This document shows, one piece after another, positions 43,566 through 52,659 of a stretch of 64,000 nt of DNA (position 1 is the stretch's first letter; the number at the start of each line of letters is the position of its first letter). Under the pieces are notes generated by a model that worked only from the letters and a program-made list of their open reading frames with translations, did not search any database and was not told where the DNA came from. Position numbers and translations under genes: made by a program. The stretch is taken from positions 1,178,001 through 1,242,000 of the forward strand of contig NZ_CP159834.1 of assembly GCF_047730165.1 (NCBI RefSeq), given 5' to 3'. This DNA comes from Patiriisocius sp047730165. GTDB taxonomy: Bacteria; Bacteroidota; Bacteroidia; Flavobacteriales; Flavobacteriaceae.

Positions 43566-44690
43566 ATACTATCTAACATCACATATTTAGGGCTCGGCAG
43601 TAATCTGGGCAATCGCTTTGAGCATCTACAAGCGGCGGTTCAGTTGCTTTTTGAGCGTGTAGGCTCTGTAGTTAAAATCTCTTCAATATATGAAACGCCT
43701 GCCCTTGGTTTTGATGGTGAGGCTTTCCTTAATTGTGTGATACAAGTAGATACAACCCAAACTTCTTCTAGACTGCTTTCTGAAATTTTAAAAATTGAAA
43801 AATGGCTAGGAAGAGAACGAACAGCAACAGAGGGGTATAGCTCACGCGTAATCGATATAGATATATTGCTATATAACGATGAAGTAATAAATAAACCTAA
43901 TTTACAGGTGCCTCATCCAGAGATCCTTAATCGCAAATTTGTATTACAGCCTCTTGCAGAAATTGATAACGCGCTTATCATCCCTGGTAAAGATATGAGT
44001 ACACAAGAACTTCTTGCAGAAACAAAAGACACCAGTGAAATTATAAAACAATCAAAATGGCTGCGCAACCCTATTAAGGATTTTGATTTTAACGCCATTA
44101 ATTATATTGCTATCGAAGGAAATATAGGAGCTGGAAAAACGAGTCTTGCCCATTTATTGTCTGTAGATTTTAATGCTAAGCTCATTCTAGAGCGTTTTAA
44201 GGACAATCCCTTTTTGCCTAAGTTTTACGAAGACCAAGCGCGGTATGCTTTCCCATTAGAAATGTCTTTTTTGGCAGATAGGTATCAACAGTTACTAGAA
44301 GATATAAAGCAATTCGATTTATTTAAGGAACGGGTGATAGTAGATTATGATGCATATAAGTCCTTAATTTTTGCGAATATTACTTTGCAAGACGAAGAAT
44401 TCAATCTCTACAAAAAGCTATTCTCTTTAATGTATAAAGAGTTGCCTAAGCCGGATGTATATGTTTATTTATATCAAAACACAGATCGATTACTGGAGAA
44501 TATCAAAAAACGTGGCCGTGACTATGAAAAGAGCATCAAGGCAGAATACCTCAATAAGATTAATGATGGTTATCTAGAGTTTATAAAAAATCAACACACG
44601 AGCAATGTTAAAATTATTGACATTTCAGACATGGATTTTGTGAAGAATAGAGCGGATTATTTATCTATTGTGAGGCAAATCTTAGCCTAA
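43566..44690 (+). CDS. folK: FolK-deoxynucleoside kinase fusion without a canonical start codon
   Basis: An about 374-residue fusion. The first part is HPPK, the pyrophosphokinase of folate synthesis: TYLGLGSNLGNR, ETPALGFDGEAFLNCV, SRVIDIDILLYND and VPHPEILNRKFVLQPL. From about 155 it is a deoxynucleoside kinase: IAIEGNIGAGKTSLAHLL (P-loop), the ERF and DRYQQL regions and the LID RGRDYEKSI. Such a fusion is known in Flavobacteriia. No ATG, GTG or TTG exists in frame between the stop at 43548 and the LGLGSN motif. ATA 43566 (or ATT 43563) must start it, or ATG was lost. The TTG at 43644 would remove the HPPK substrate loop. The stop overlaps the convergent methylase by 4 bases. Confidence 0.85.
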   Translation: MLSNITYLGLGSNLGNRFEHLQAAVQLLFERVGSVVKISSIYETPALGFDGEAFLNCVIQVDTTQTSSRLLSEILKIEKWLGRERTATEGYSSRVIDIDILLYNDEVINKPNLQVPHPEILNRKFVLQPLAEIDNALIIPGKDMSTQELLAETKDTSEIIKQSKWLRNPIKDFDFNAINYIAIEGNIGAGKTSLAHLLSVDFNAKLILERFKDNPFLPKFYEDQARYAFPLEMSFLADRYQQLLEDIKQFDLFKERVIVDYDAYKSLIFANITLQDEEFNLYKKLFSLMYKELPKPDVYVYLYQNTDRLLENIKKRGRDYEKSIKAEYLNKINDGYLEFIKNQHTSNVKIIDISDMDFVKNRADYLSIVRQILA

Positions 44691-45226
44691 GAAAGCGTTA
44701 GCTTCTTAAAAAAGTCCCAAACAACAACCCCCGCACTTACTGAGATATTGAGGGAATGCTTGGTCCCAAACTGAGGAATCTCAATCACCGCATCACTGGC
44801 AGAAACTATCGATTGTTGGACTCCCTTAACTTCGTTACCAAAAACTACAGCATATTTTTTATTTGATCCAATCTCATACTCTTCTAGAGAAACAGATTGC
44901 TCTGCTTGTTCAATGGCACATACTATTACTCCTTCTTTTTTCAAAGATGCTATGAGTACATCGGTGCTTTCTACGTACTCCCACTTCACACTCTCTGTGG
45001 CGCCAAGTGCCGTTTTCTGAATGTCTTTATGTGGTGGCGTTGCGGTGATCCCGCAGAGATAAATTTTCTCAACTAAAAAAGCATCTGCCGTTCTAAATAC
45101 AGAACCAATGTTATTTAAGCTCCGTATGTTGTCAAGTACAATAATGAGCGGCGTTTTCTTCGCTGCTATAAATGCGTCAACATCTACACGGTCGAGTTCG
45201 CTATTTTTGAGTTTTCTATGTTTCAT
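44687..45226 (-). CDS. SpoU/TrmH family RNA 2'-O-methyltransferase
   Basis: A 179-residue SPOUT-fold methylase. Motif 1 is IIVLDNIRSLNNIGSVFRTADAF, motif 2 YAVVFGNEVKGV, and motif 3 IEIPQFGTKHSLNISVSAGVVVWDF, with the knot residues present. It is one of the short TrmH/TrmL-like enzymes; the exact tRNA or rRNA site is not readable. The ATG at 45226 gives the normal MKHRKL start. It is the downstream gene of a leftward pair with threonine dehydratase, 28 bases apart. Confidence 0.9.
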   Translation of the reverse strand: MKHRKLKNSELDRVDVDAFIAAKKTPLIIVLDNIRSLNNIGSVFRTADAFLVEKIYLCGITATPPHKDIQKTALGATESVKWEYVESTDVLIASLKKEGVIVCAIEQAEQSVSLEEYEIGSNKKYAVVFGNEVKGVQQSIVSASDAVIEIPQFGTKHSLNISVSAGVVVWDFFKKLTLS

Positions 45227-45254
45227 AAGTAAATTCCACAAATGTTATTATTTT

Positions 45255-46199
45255 TTAAAAAGGAAGATTTGTAAGGTCTACATTTCCGCCAGAAATAATG
45301 ACACCCACTTTTTTATTTTTAAAGATGCCGGGGTTTGCAAGTATCGCTGCTAGAGGGACGGCACTCGAGGGCTCCACGACTATTTTCATATACTGCCATA
45401 TGAGTTTCATCGCGTCAATAATTTGCTGTTCTTCAACAAGCAGAATGTCATCTACAAATTGTTTAATAATGGGAAAATTTAGATCTCCTAGGTGTGTTCT
45501 TAGACCATCCGCCACGGTTAGCCCTCCATTATTAAATTGAATTTCCCCAGCTTGTAAAGAACGTTTTGCATCATCCATCGTAGCAGGTTCTGCGCCAATG
45601 GTGATGCAGTTATTGCCAAAAAAATGGGCCGCAATACAACTACCGCCTATTAAACCTCCCCCACCAACAGGTGTCGTGATACAGTCGAGATCTGGTTGTT
45701 TTTGTAACAGCTCATAAGCCGCGGTTCCTTGACCTAAGATTACATTATAATCGTTAGAAGGATGAATAAACGTTGCGCCTTTTTCCTGTACTATTTTTTC
45801 TGCTTCGGCTTCTCTTGATGCAAGCGTAGGTTCAGAAAGAATAATGTGGCCACCGTAGGTTTTTACAGCCTCTATTTTAATCTTAGGAGCATTAGACGGC
45901 ATCACGATATAGGCTTTGATGCCTAAGTTACGAGCTGCAAGCGAAATAGCCTGTGCAAAATTACCTGAAGAATGTGTCACCACGCCAGCTTCTTTTTGAG
46001 CAGCTGTTAATTGCAAAATAGCATTCACAGCACCGCGCATTTTAAAAGCACCCATCTTTTGAAAATTCTCACACTTGAAGTACAATTGTGCACCCGTAAG
46101 GCTATTCATCAATGATGAAGTTAAAATGGGCGTTTGATATACATAATTATGTACGCGCTTCACTGCGTCAATAAGATCTTGTTTGTAGTCTACTACCAT
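45255..46199 (-). CDS. Threonine/serine dehydratase (PLP-dependent, no ACT domain)
   Basis: A 314-residue fold-type II PLP enzyme. The PLP lysine is in FQKMGAFKMRGA (about residue 51), the phosphate loop is TPVGGGGLIGG, and SSGNFAQA matches SxGNxxQ. The lack of an ACT regulatory domain points to a catabolic TdcB-like or serine racemase/dehydratase role rather than IlvA for isoleucine. It has a -7 box 4 bases before the ATG. Confidence 0.92.
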   Translation of the reverse strand: MVVDYKQDLIDAVKRVHNYVYQTPILTSSLMNSLTGAQLYFKCENFQKMGAFKMRGAVNAILQLTAAQKEAGVVTHSSGNFAQAISLAARNLGIKAYIVMPSNAPKIKIEAVKTYGGHIILSEPTLASREAEAEKIVQEKGATFIHPSNDYNVILGQGTAAYELLQKQPDLDCITTPVGGGGLIGGSCIAAHFFGNNCITIGAEPATMDDAKRSLQAGEIQFNNGGLTVADGLRTHLGDLNFPIIKQFVDDILLVEEQQIIDAMKLIWQYMKIVVEPSSAVPLAAILANPGIFKNKKVGVIISGGNVDLTNLPF

Positions 46200-46203
46200 A
46201 AGA

Positions 46204-46211
46204 CAAAGATA
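46204..46211 (-). promoter_or_regulatory. -7 box TATCTTTG directly before the threonine dehydratase
   Basis: A perfect TAnnTTTG on the minus strand ends 4 bases before the ATG at 46199, so the mRNA should be leaderless. No -33 TTG stands at the usual distance. Confidence 0.5.
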
Positions 46212-46292
46212 AGGCTCTAAGTTACTTTGTGCCTTTATAAATCTGAAGTTTACTTTTTAAGGAGAATGATATTAAATAGAAAATGGAAAGTG

Positions 46293-46709
46293 CTATCCTT
46301 TTGCAATGATATCTGCTAGTGAAGTATTCTCAAGAATATTCAACGTACTATCACGTACCTGAATCATTAAGCTATGTACACTGCAAGCATCTTCGTCGGG
46401 GCAATCGTCACATTTTTCGTAAAAGTTAAGACTTACGCAGGGAACCATAGCAATGGGGCCTTCAAGCACACGATATACTTGTGCGATCTTAATATCATTT
46501 GCGTCTTTTAGTAAATAGTAGCCGCCACCTTTTCCTTTTTTCGAGCCTAAAATTCCAGCTTTTCTGAGCGTCAGTAAAATACTCTCTAAAAACTTTTGAG
46601 AGATGTTTTCCGAAGATGCAATCATAGAGATCTGAGTAGGGTCATTCTTTTCTTGCTGAGCAAGAAAAGTAAGTGCTTTGATTCCGTATTTAGTTTTTCT
46701 GGATAACAT
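46293..46709 (-). CDS. Rrf2 family transcriptional regulator with a cysteine cluster
   Basis: A 138-residue regulator. The winged-helix starts MLSRKTKYGIKAL and includes SQKFLESILLTLRKAGILGSKKGKGGGY, the Rrf2 DNA-reading part. The C-terminal portion has C-x16-type cysteines (PCVSLNFYEKCDDCPDEDACSV), five in all, likely to bind an iron-sulfur cluster. It could be a CymR-, IscR- or NsrR-like sensor; its targets are not seen here. The ATG at 46709 gives the usual N-terminus. It is divergent from der. Confidence 0.9.
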   Translation of the reverse strand: MLSRKTKYGIKALTFLAQQEKNDPTQISMIASSENISQKFLESILLTLRKAGILGSKKGKGGGYYLLKDANDIKIAQVYRVLEGPIAMVPCVSLNFYEKCDDCPDEDACSVHSLMIQVRDSTLNILENTSLADIIAKG

Positions 46710-46839
46710 CGTCACGAAAATACACAGTAAATATTTCATGTTCAAAAGCAATTTTCATTTTAGGAGATAAATAGTAGAAATTTAGTATTTCAGAAGCAAC
46801 AATTATGCAGCCTGAGGTCAAGCACAATAAAATAAAGTC

Positions 46840-46847
46840 TATTTTTG
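46840..46847 (+). promoter_or_regulatory. -7 box TATTTTTG for der
   Basis: A perfect TAnnTTTG box 18 bases before the ATG at 46866. No TTG at the -33 place. Confidence 0.5.
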
Positions 46848-46865
46848 CAGCCTAAAGAAATGACT

Positions 46866-48167
46866 ATGAGTATTGTTGCCATTGTGGGGCGTCCTAATGT
46901 AGGGAAAAGCACTTTTTTTAATCGTATGATACAACGTCGTGAGGCTATTGTAGATGCGGTGAGCGGCGTGACGCGAGATCGTCATTACGGTAAAAGTGAT
47001 TGGAATGGAAAGGAGTTTTCATTGATCGATACAGGAGGATATGTAAAGGGAAGTGATGATATTTTTGAAGCAGAAATCGACAAGCAAGTCGAGCTCGCTA
47101 TCGATGAAGCAGATGCCATTATTTTTATGGTGAGTGTTGAAGATGGTGTGACTGGAATGGATGAAGATGTTTTAAAATTACTTCGGAAAAGTCAAAAACC
47201 GTTTTTTGTAGCGGTTAATAAAGTAGATGCTGCCAACCGTCAGAACGACGCGGTGGAATTCTACAATATGGGAATTGAAAAATATTACACACTATCGAGT
47301 ATTAACGGAAGTGGTACAGGAGATTTACTAGATGATCTAGTTTCTGCACTGCCTATGGAAGATGAAAAAGAAACAGTAGAATTACCTCGCTTTGCAGTAG
47401 TAGGTCGTCCTAATGCTGGTAAATCATCCTTTATTAATGCACTTATAGGGCAGGATAGATATATCGTGACAGATGTTGCGGGTACTACTAGAGATAGTAT
47501 AGATACGCGTTACAACCGTTTTGGTTTTGAGTTTAACCTGGTAGATACTGCTGGGATAAGACGTAAGGCTAAAGTGAAAGAAGATCTTGAATTTTATTCT
47601 GTGATGCGCAGTGTAAGAGCTATTGAACATAGCGATGTGATTATCCTTGTTTTTGATGCCACTCGAGGTTTTGATGGGCAGGTTCAAAATATACTTTGGC
47701 TCGCACACCGAAATAATAAAGGGGTGGTGATCTTAGCAAATAAATGGGATTTAGTAGAGAAGGACAATGAGTCTGTTAAGGAGTTTGAAAAACACATTCG
47801 TCAACAATGCGAACCTTGGGTAGATGTGCCTATTGTATTTATGTCTGTTTTAAACAAACAACGTATTTTTAAAGCGATAGAGACTGCCGTTGAGGTATAT
47901 CAAAACCGTAGCAAGCGAATTAAAACAAGTGTGCTGAATGACACGATGCTACCTATTATAGAGCGTAATCCGCCGCCAGCGTACAAGGCGAAGTATGTGA
48001 AGATAAAATATATTACGCAACTGCCTACGCCGTATCCGGCTTTTGCATTTTTCGCAAACTTACCGCAATATGTAAAAGAAGCATACAAGCGTTTTCTGGA
48101 GAACAAGTTGCGCGAAGAGTTTGATTTTAACGGAGTTCCTGTGACCATTTATATTAGAAAGAAGTAG
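46866..48167 (+). CDS. der: Ribosome biogenesis GTPase Der (EngA)
   Basis: A 433-residue protein with two G domains in tandem and a KH-like C-terminus. P-loops are GRPNVGKST (about 9-17) and GRPNAGKSS (about 183-191). G3 motifs are DTGG and DTAG; G4 are NKVD and NKWD. It helps build the 50S subunit. The start MSIVAIVGRP at 46866 is standard; ATG 46860 adds two residues. Length is normal. Confidence 0.97.
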   Translation: MSIVAIVGRPNVGKSTFFNRMIQRREAIVDAVSGVTRDRHYGKSDWNGKEFSLIDTGGYVKGSDDIFEAEIDKQVELAIDEADAIIFMVSVEDGVTGMDEDVLKLLRKSQKPFFVAVNKVDAANRQNDAVEFYNMGIEKYYTLSSINGSGTGDLLDDLVSALPMEDEKETVELPRFAVVGRPNAGKSSFINALIGQDRYIVTDVAGTTRDSIDTRYNRFGFEFNLVDTAGIRRKAKVKEDLEFYSVMRSVRAIEHSDVIILVFDATRGFDGQVQNILWLAHRNNKGVVILANKWDLVEKDNESVKEFEKHIRQQCEPWVDVPIVFMSVLNKQRIFKAIETAVEVYQNRSKRIKTSVLNDTMLPIIERNPPPAYKAKYVKIKYITQLPTPYPAFAFFANLPQYVKEAYKRFLENKLREEFDFNGVPVTIYIRKK

Positions 48168-48240
48168 CTAATTAATTGCTCTCCAAATTTTGGTGTGTTG
48201 TTCTTTTATGTTACCTTAACTCCTATAAATGGAATGAATT

Positions 48241-48717
48241 ATGAAAAAGAATAATATTGGATTAGAGAACAAACACGTACTTGTGCTTAGTGAAAAGCTT
48301 AATGAGCTGCTCGCTAATTATCAATTCTTCTATATGAATGCTCGTGGTTTTCACTGGAACATTAAAGGGGATAAATTTTTTGAACTACATGTGAAATTTG
48401 AAGAATTGTACACAGATTCACAATTAAAAATTGATGAAATCGCAGAGCGTATTCTTACCCTTGGACAAACACCACTTCATACGTTTGAAGATTACGCACA
48501 AAAAGCTAAAATTAAACCTGAAAAGAATGTTTCCGATGGTGTACAAGCCATCAAAAAAATTCTTGAGGCATATGAAATATTACTACCATTAGAAAGAAAT
48601 TTACTACGGCTTTCTGCAGATAGTAATGATGAAGGGACGAATGCATTAATGAGTGATTACATACGTGAGCAAGAAAAATTGATCTGGATGTATTCAGCAT
48701 TTGTAGCGAACGATTAA
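48241..48717 (+). CDS. dps: Dps-like DNA starvation / ferritin-like protein
   Basis: A 158-residue four-helix protein. The intersubunit ferroxidase residues are visible: NARGFHWNIKG (His), FEELYTDSQLKIDEIAERI (Asp and Glu). It is close to Dps/MrgA proteins of Bacteroidota that store iron with peroxide and protect DNA. A strong terminator follows. A clear promoter was not identified. Confidence 0.92.
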   Translation: MKKNNIGLENKHVLVLSEKLNELLANYQFFYMNARGFHWNIKGDKFFELHVKFEELYTDSQLKIDEIAERILTLGQTPLHTFEDYAQKAKIKPEKNVSDGVQAIKKILEAYEILLPLERNLLRLSADSNDEGTNALMSDYIREQEKLIWMYSAFVAND

Positions 48718-48739
48718 AGAATTTCAGAAAAAATATAAG

Positions 48740-48767
48740 AACCGCATTCATAAGGATGTGGTTTTTT
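48740..48767 (+). terminator. Terminator after dps
   Basis: Stem AACCGCAT (48740-48747) / ATGTGGTT (48756-48763) with one G-U pair, then a T run. Confidence 0.85.
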
Positions 48768-48881
48768 GCATTTCTAAAAGATGTTAATAAAACGTTAAAA
48801 ACTAAATCCGTTAGACTAGAAGACAAGATCTTTAGTTTTACTAGTATCCCCTCCTTAAATCATCAATCAACCATTCATTGC

Positions 48882-51650
48882 ATGAATAAATTTATTACAC
48901 TTCTACTGCTCGTGTGCAGCAGTTCTATGTACGCTCAAGATTTTTCTATTCAAGGTGTTTTAACAGAGAAGGACCAAGGATTTCCCTTAGAGTCTGCCAC
49001 CATCTATGTAGAAAAAATGACTGATTCTTCTCTAATTACCTATTCCATAAGTGATCAAAAGGGAGCGTTTTTATTACGCGGAAATACGAGCCAGTTAAAA
49101 ATGCGGTTAAACATTAGTTACACGGGTTACACGTCATACTCCCAAGAAGTAGCACTGGAAAGTCGAAATATAAATCTCGATACCATAAAAATGCAGATTT
49201 CTACAGAAGCTCTAAAAGGAGTAGTCGTTCGTGCAAGTCGAGTTCCGGTTACTATTAAGAAGGACACCTTAGAGTTTAATGTGTCCTCTTTCAAAACAAA
49301 GAAGGATGCGAACGTAGAAGATTTACTTAAAGAACTTCCGGGAGTAGAAGTAGATGCAAACGGAGCAATCACAGTTAACGGAAAACCAGTGAATCAGATC
49401 CTAGTAAATGGGAAACCTTTTTTTGGTGATGATCCAACGATTGCGACGCGTAACCTTACCAAAGAAATCGTAGATAAAATACAAATAGTAGATACAAAAA
49501 CAGAAAGTGAAGCCTTCACTGGTGAAGCAGGATCAGAAGAAAATAAAACTATAAACATCACGATAGACGAAGAAAAGAATAAAGGAATCTTTGGACGTCT
49601 CTCTGCAGGCGGAGGCACAGATAAACGGTTTGAGTTTGCGGGTCTCGTTAATTATTTTGATAATGACGTTAGAATAAGCGCGCTAGGTGGAGGTAATAAT
49701 ACAAATTCGCCTGGCTTTAGTTTTGGAGAACTAAATAAGATGTTTGGAGGTGCTCGTTTTATTTCAACGGGTAGTAATGGGTCTATTAATTATGGTGGAC
49801 GCCAATTTGGAGGGGGAGAGGGAATTGTAAATTCGCGCGTAGGTGGTGCCAATTATGCAGATGAATTAGGAGAGAACACAGACTTAACATTAGATTATTT
49901 TTATACCGGTTCTAGTTCTTTTAATGACAGTGAGAGCGAGCGTGAAAACATATTGCCAGACAGTCGTTTTTTCTCAAGCAGAAAATCAAATGCTGATGCC
50001 GAGACAGAAGGGCACGCAGCAAACCTAAGTTTTAAAACCGAAATCGACAGTACGTTTTTGATAAACATAAGGCCCAGTTTAAGTTATAGTAATGGATCTT
50101 CAAGATTCTCTAACGACGAAAAAACAAAACGAGAAAATGGAGATGTTTCTAACCAGTCTAATAGTGATAGAAGTACAGAGAATGCTCGGAGAAGTTTTGA
50201 AAATCGAGCGACGGCAACAAAAAAATGGGGAAGCGGAGGGGCTTATGTGCGAGTTTCTGTAGAGAATGACATATCAGATACTGAGAATGATCAGTTTGAT
50301 TTTAGTGTGACAGATATTTTTGGTGATGATCCCGAGACGATTGTGAGAAACCAAACTACCAATGGTGATACCAAAAACAATCAATACGAAATTAAAACAA
50401 CGGTCAACTATCCAATTATCGCCGATACTCTTTTCATCTCTGGCTCCTACGAGTATCGTGATCGTAAAAGAGAAGATAAGCGAACGGTGTTTGATTTTAA
50501 TGAAGATGCCCAAGACTATTCAGATTTCAACCTAGCACAGAGCACAGATTTTACAAATACAGACAGGCGCACTACGCCAGAATTAGGGATACGATATAAC
50601 AGCAAAAAGATGCGTGCGAGTGCAAGTTTTGGCTACGTTTTCAGAACCCTAGAAAGCAGTGATGCATTGCGGGATATCGACTTTGATAATGACTTTAACG
50701 CGGTAGAAGTAAGAACGAGATTCAGTTATAACTTTTCAGATAAGATGAGCTTGTATTCTGGATATTCTTTAGAGAATGAGGCGCCTTCAGTAACAAAATT
50801 ATCTCCCTTTATTGATATTTCGGATCCATTAGACATTGTACAAGGGAACCCAGATCTAAAACCAGAAAACAGCCACAGAATATATTTAGGTTTAAATAAT
50901 TATGATTGGCAGACGAGATCTGGTTTTTATAGTAATGCGAGCTTTAATCTTACCAATGATAATGTAGTATCTAGATCTACTATAGATGAAAACTTTGTAA
51001 GAACGACAACCTATGATAATGTGGATGGCGCCTATAATTTTTACGCTGGAGGAGGTTGGAACAAGAGTAAAAAATTAGATAGTCTACGCACGGTAAAAGT
51101 AGATATGGGATTGTATGTAAACGGGAACAGGACCGTCAATTTTAATAATGATGTGCAGTACAAAAGCGCGACTACTACCGTGAGCCCGAATTTAGGGTTT
51201 ACATATACGTGGAAAGACCTCTTTGAGATTCGACCTTCTTATGACTTTGATATCAGTAAAAACAGCTTTGATCTAGTTGAATTTGAAGATGAAAATTATG
51301 TGACACATACTGCCAGATTAAGAACGACGCTCACGTTTCCGAAGAAACTAGACTGGAACAGTGATATTCAATACCAAAATAACCCTAACGTAGCAGCGGG
51401 GTTTAACAACTCTTTTGTATTATGGAACAGCTCTCTCGCATATTCCATTCTCAGTGATAAAGCTGTCTTGACTTTAAAGGCCTATGATCTGCTCAAGCAA
51501 AATACGAATGCCCGCAGAAGTTCTAGTGCAAACTATATTGAAGATGTCCAGAGTACGGTGCTGCAACAGTTTTTTATGCTTAGTTTTAGTTATAAGTTTA
51601 ATACGCTGGGTAAAAAAGGAGAGACCAATGATAACGGTTGGTGGGATTAA
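48882..51650 (+). CDS. Outer-membrane beta-barrel protein with CarboxypepD-reg-like domain (TonB-receptor-like)
   Basis: A 922-residue protein. A signal peptide ending MYAQD is followed by a carboxypeptidase-regulatory-like domain (FSIQGVLTEKDQGFPLESATIYVE, about 20-105) and a short plug (VEDLLKELPGVEVDANGAITVNG, about 140-190, with ILVNGKPFFGDD). A long barrel with an OMP_b-brl_3 pattern makes up the rest. The N-terminus lacks an evident TonB box. The start at ATG 48882 gives the signal peptide; the open frame goes back to 48756 over the dps terminator. Likely an importer or receptor for an unknown ligand. Confidence 0.87.
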   Translation: MNKFITLLLLVCSSSMYAQDFSIQGVLTEKDQGFPLESATIYVEKMTDSSLITYSISDQKGAFLLRGNTSQLKMRLNISYTGYTSYSQEVALESRNINLDTIKMQISTEALKGVVVRASRVPVTIKKDTLEFNVSSFKTKKDANVEDLLKELPGVEVDANGAITVNGKPVNQILVNGKPFFGDDPTIATRNLTKEIVDKIQIVDTKTESEAFTGEAGSEENKTINITIDEEKNKGIFGRLSAGGGTDKRFEFAGLVNYFDNDVRISALGGGNNTNSPGFSFGELNKMFGGARFISTGSNGSINYGGRQFGGGEGIVNSRVGGANYADELGENTDLTLDYFYTGSSSFNDSESERENILPDSRFFSSRKSNADAETEGHAANLSFKTEIDSTFLINIRPSLSYSNGSSRFSNDEKTKRENGDVSNQSNSDRSTENARRSFENRATATKKWGSGGAYVRVSVENDISDTENDQFDFSVTDIFGDDPETIVRNQTTNGDTKNNQYEIKTTVNYPIIADTLFISGSYEYRDRKREDKRTVFDFNEDAQDYSDFNLAQSTDFTNTDRRTTPELGIRYNSKKMRASASFGYVFRTLESSDALRDIDFDNDFNAVEVRTRFSYNFSDKMSLYSGYSLENEAPSVTKLSPFIDISDPLDIVQGNPDLKPENSHRIYLGLNNYDWQTRSGFYSNASFNLTNDNVVSRSTIDENFVRTTTYDNVDGAYNFYAGGGWNKSKKLDSLRTVKVDMGLYVNGNRTVNFNNDVQYKSATTTVSPNLGFTYTWKDLFEIRPSYDFDISKNSFDLVEFEDENYVTHTARLRTTLTFPKKLDWNSDIQYQNNPNVAAGFNNSFVLWNSSLAYSILSDKAVLTLKAYDLLKQNTNARRSSSANYIEDVQSTVLQQFFMLSFSYKFNTLGKKGETNDNGWWD

Positions 51651-51721
51651 AAATGGACTTTTTACTTCGGAAATTTTAAGAGTTTGAAAAACGTCCGTTT
51701 ATAAAGGGATTTGACCTTGCA

Positions 51722-52534
51722 TTACCAGCCTCCAGAAGCGCCTCCGCCTCCAAAGCCTCCGCCTCCGAAACCTCCACCAAATCCTCCACCACCAAAACTA
51801 CCGCCACCCCCACCGAAGCCACCTCCACCACCAAAGCCTCCAGTGCGGCCCATACTCGATAGAATAATCACATCGAGTAGGCTAGAGCCACGGCGTTTTC
51901 CGCCATTTTTGCCATTGCCATTATTTTTTTTAGAGCTGAGTGCGATAATGAGAATTATAAAAATAATGAATACAATAAGACCTACAGGAATACCGTCGCT
52001 ATCCTTACTAAATTCACGTTCTTCTTTAAACTCTCCTTGTAGGGCAGCAAAAATTGCATCACTTCCTTTATCGAGACCCGCATAGAAGTCATTATTCTTA
52101 AACTCAGGAATCATTACCCTATTGATAATCTGTTCTGCATCACGGTCTGAGATTCTATACTCAATCCCGTAACCCGTATTAATGTCTATTTTGCGATCTC
52201 CTTTAGCTAATAGAATTAAGATTCCGTTATCTTCATCGGCTTGCCCAATACCCCATTTCTGACCCCATCTAGCGCCGAGCATATCCAGTCCTTCGCCATT
52301 ACTAGATTCAATAATTGCCACCACAATCTGTGTAGAAGTAGAATCTGCATACTTAATCAATTTCTGTTCTAGGGCTTGTTTTTGACTCGGGTTTAATAAG
52401 TCAATGTAATCGTAGAGTGACGTCTGCGCTGCTTTTGAAGGAACAGTAGGAATATCAAATTGCGCATAACTTGATGCTGTAAACATCAGGATACATAAAG
52501 AGAAGAAAAGATGAAGTCTATTTTTAAAACTCAA
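51722..52534 (-). CDS. TPM-domain exported protein with a Gly-rich tail
   Basis: A 270-residue protein: signal peptide to SSYAQF, TPM domain (about 35-165: ALEQKLIKYADSTSTQIVVAII ... GILILLAKGDRKIDINTGYGIE), one TM helix (IPVGLIVFIIFIILIIAL, about 185-202), and a C-terminus of GGFGGGGG-type repeats (about 40 residues). TPM-domain proteins with Gly tails occur with LemA in many bacteria; a role in membrane stress or phosphatase activity has been suggested. The start is TTG at 52534; no upstream ATG was found. Confidence 0.88.
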   Translation of the reverse strand: MSFKNRLHLFFSLCILMFTASSYAQFDIPTVPSKAAQTSLYDYIDLLNPSQKQALEQKLIKYADSTSTQIVVAIIESSNGEGLDMLGARWGQKWGIGQADEDNGILILLAKGDRKIDINTGYGIEYRISDRDAEQIINRVMIPEFKNNDFYAGLDKGSDAIFAALQGEFKEEREFSKDSDGIPVGLIVFIIFIILIIALSSKKNNGNGKNGGKRRGSSLLDVIILSSMGRTGGFGGGGGFGGGGGSFGGGGFGGGFGGGGFGGGGASGGW

Positions 52535-52598
52535 AAGTTATAATTTGATAATGTCAGACTGACATCACTATTATTAATATTAAATGTGTAAAAGCAAA

Positions 52599-52636
52599 AA
52601 GCCTCAAAAAGATTTCAGAATGAATTTGAGATGCTT
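52599..52636 (-). terminator. Hairpin between the two TPM genes
   Basis: AAGC-CTCAAA (52599-52608) pairs with TTTGAG-AT-GCTT (52625-52636) with a two-base bulge; a T-rich run follows on the minus strand. It may reduce read-through from the upstream TPM gene into the Gly-rich one. Confidence 0.55.
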
Positions 52637-52659
52637 TACACATCAAAAGTAGCATAAAA

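Noticed and set aside
43418..43571. Small open frame MVSKASKKSRR before folK
   Set aside because: It is in another frame than FolK, has no family match and ends inside the folK start region.
48756..48881. Upstream extension of the large outer-membrane protein
   Set aside because: It would start inside the dps terminator and place about 40 residues before a clean signal peptide.
51711..52085. Proline-rich open frame on the plus strand (PPPPKPPP-type)
   Set aside because: It is the antisense shadow of the Gly-rich tail of the TPM protein; GGN codons read as proline on the other strand.
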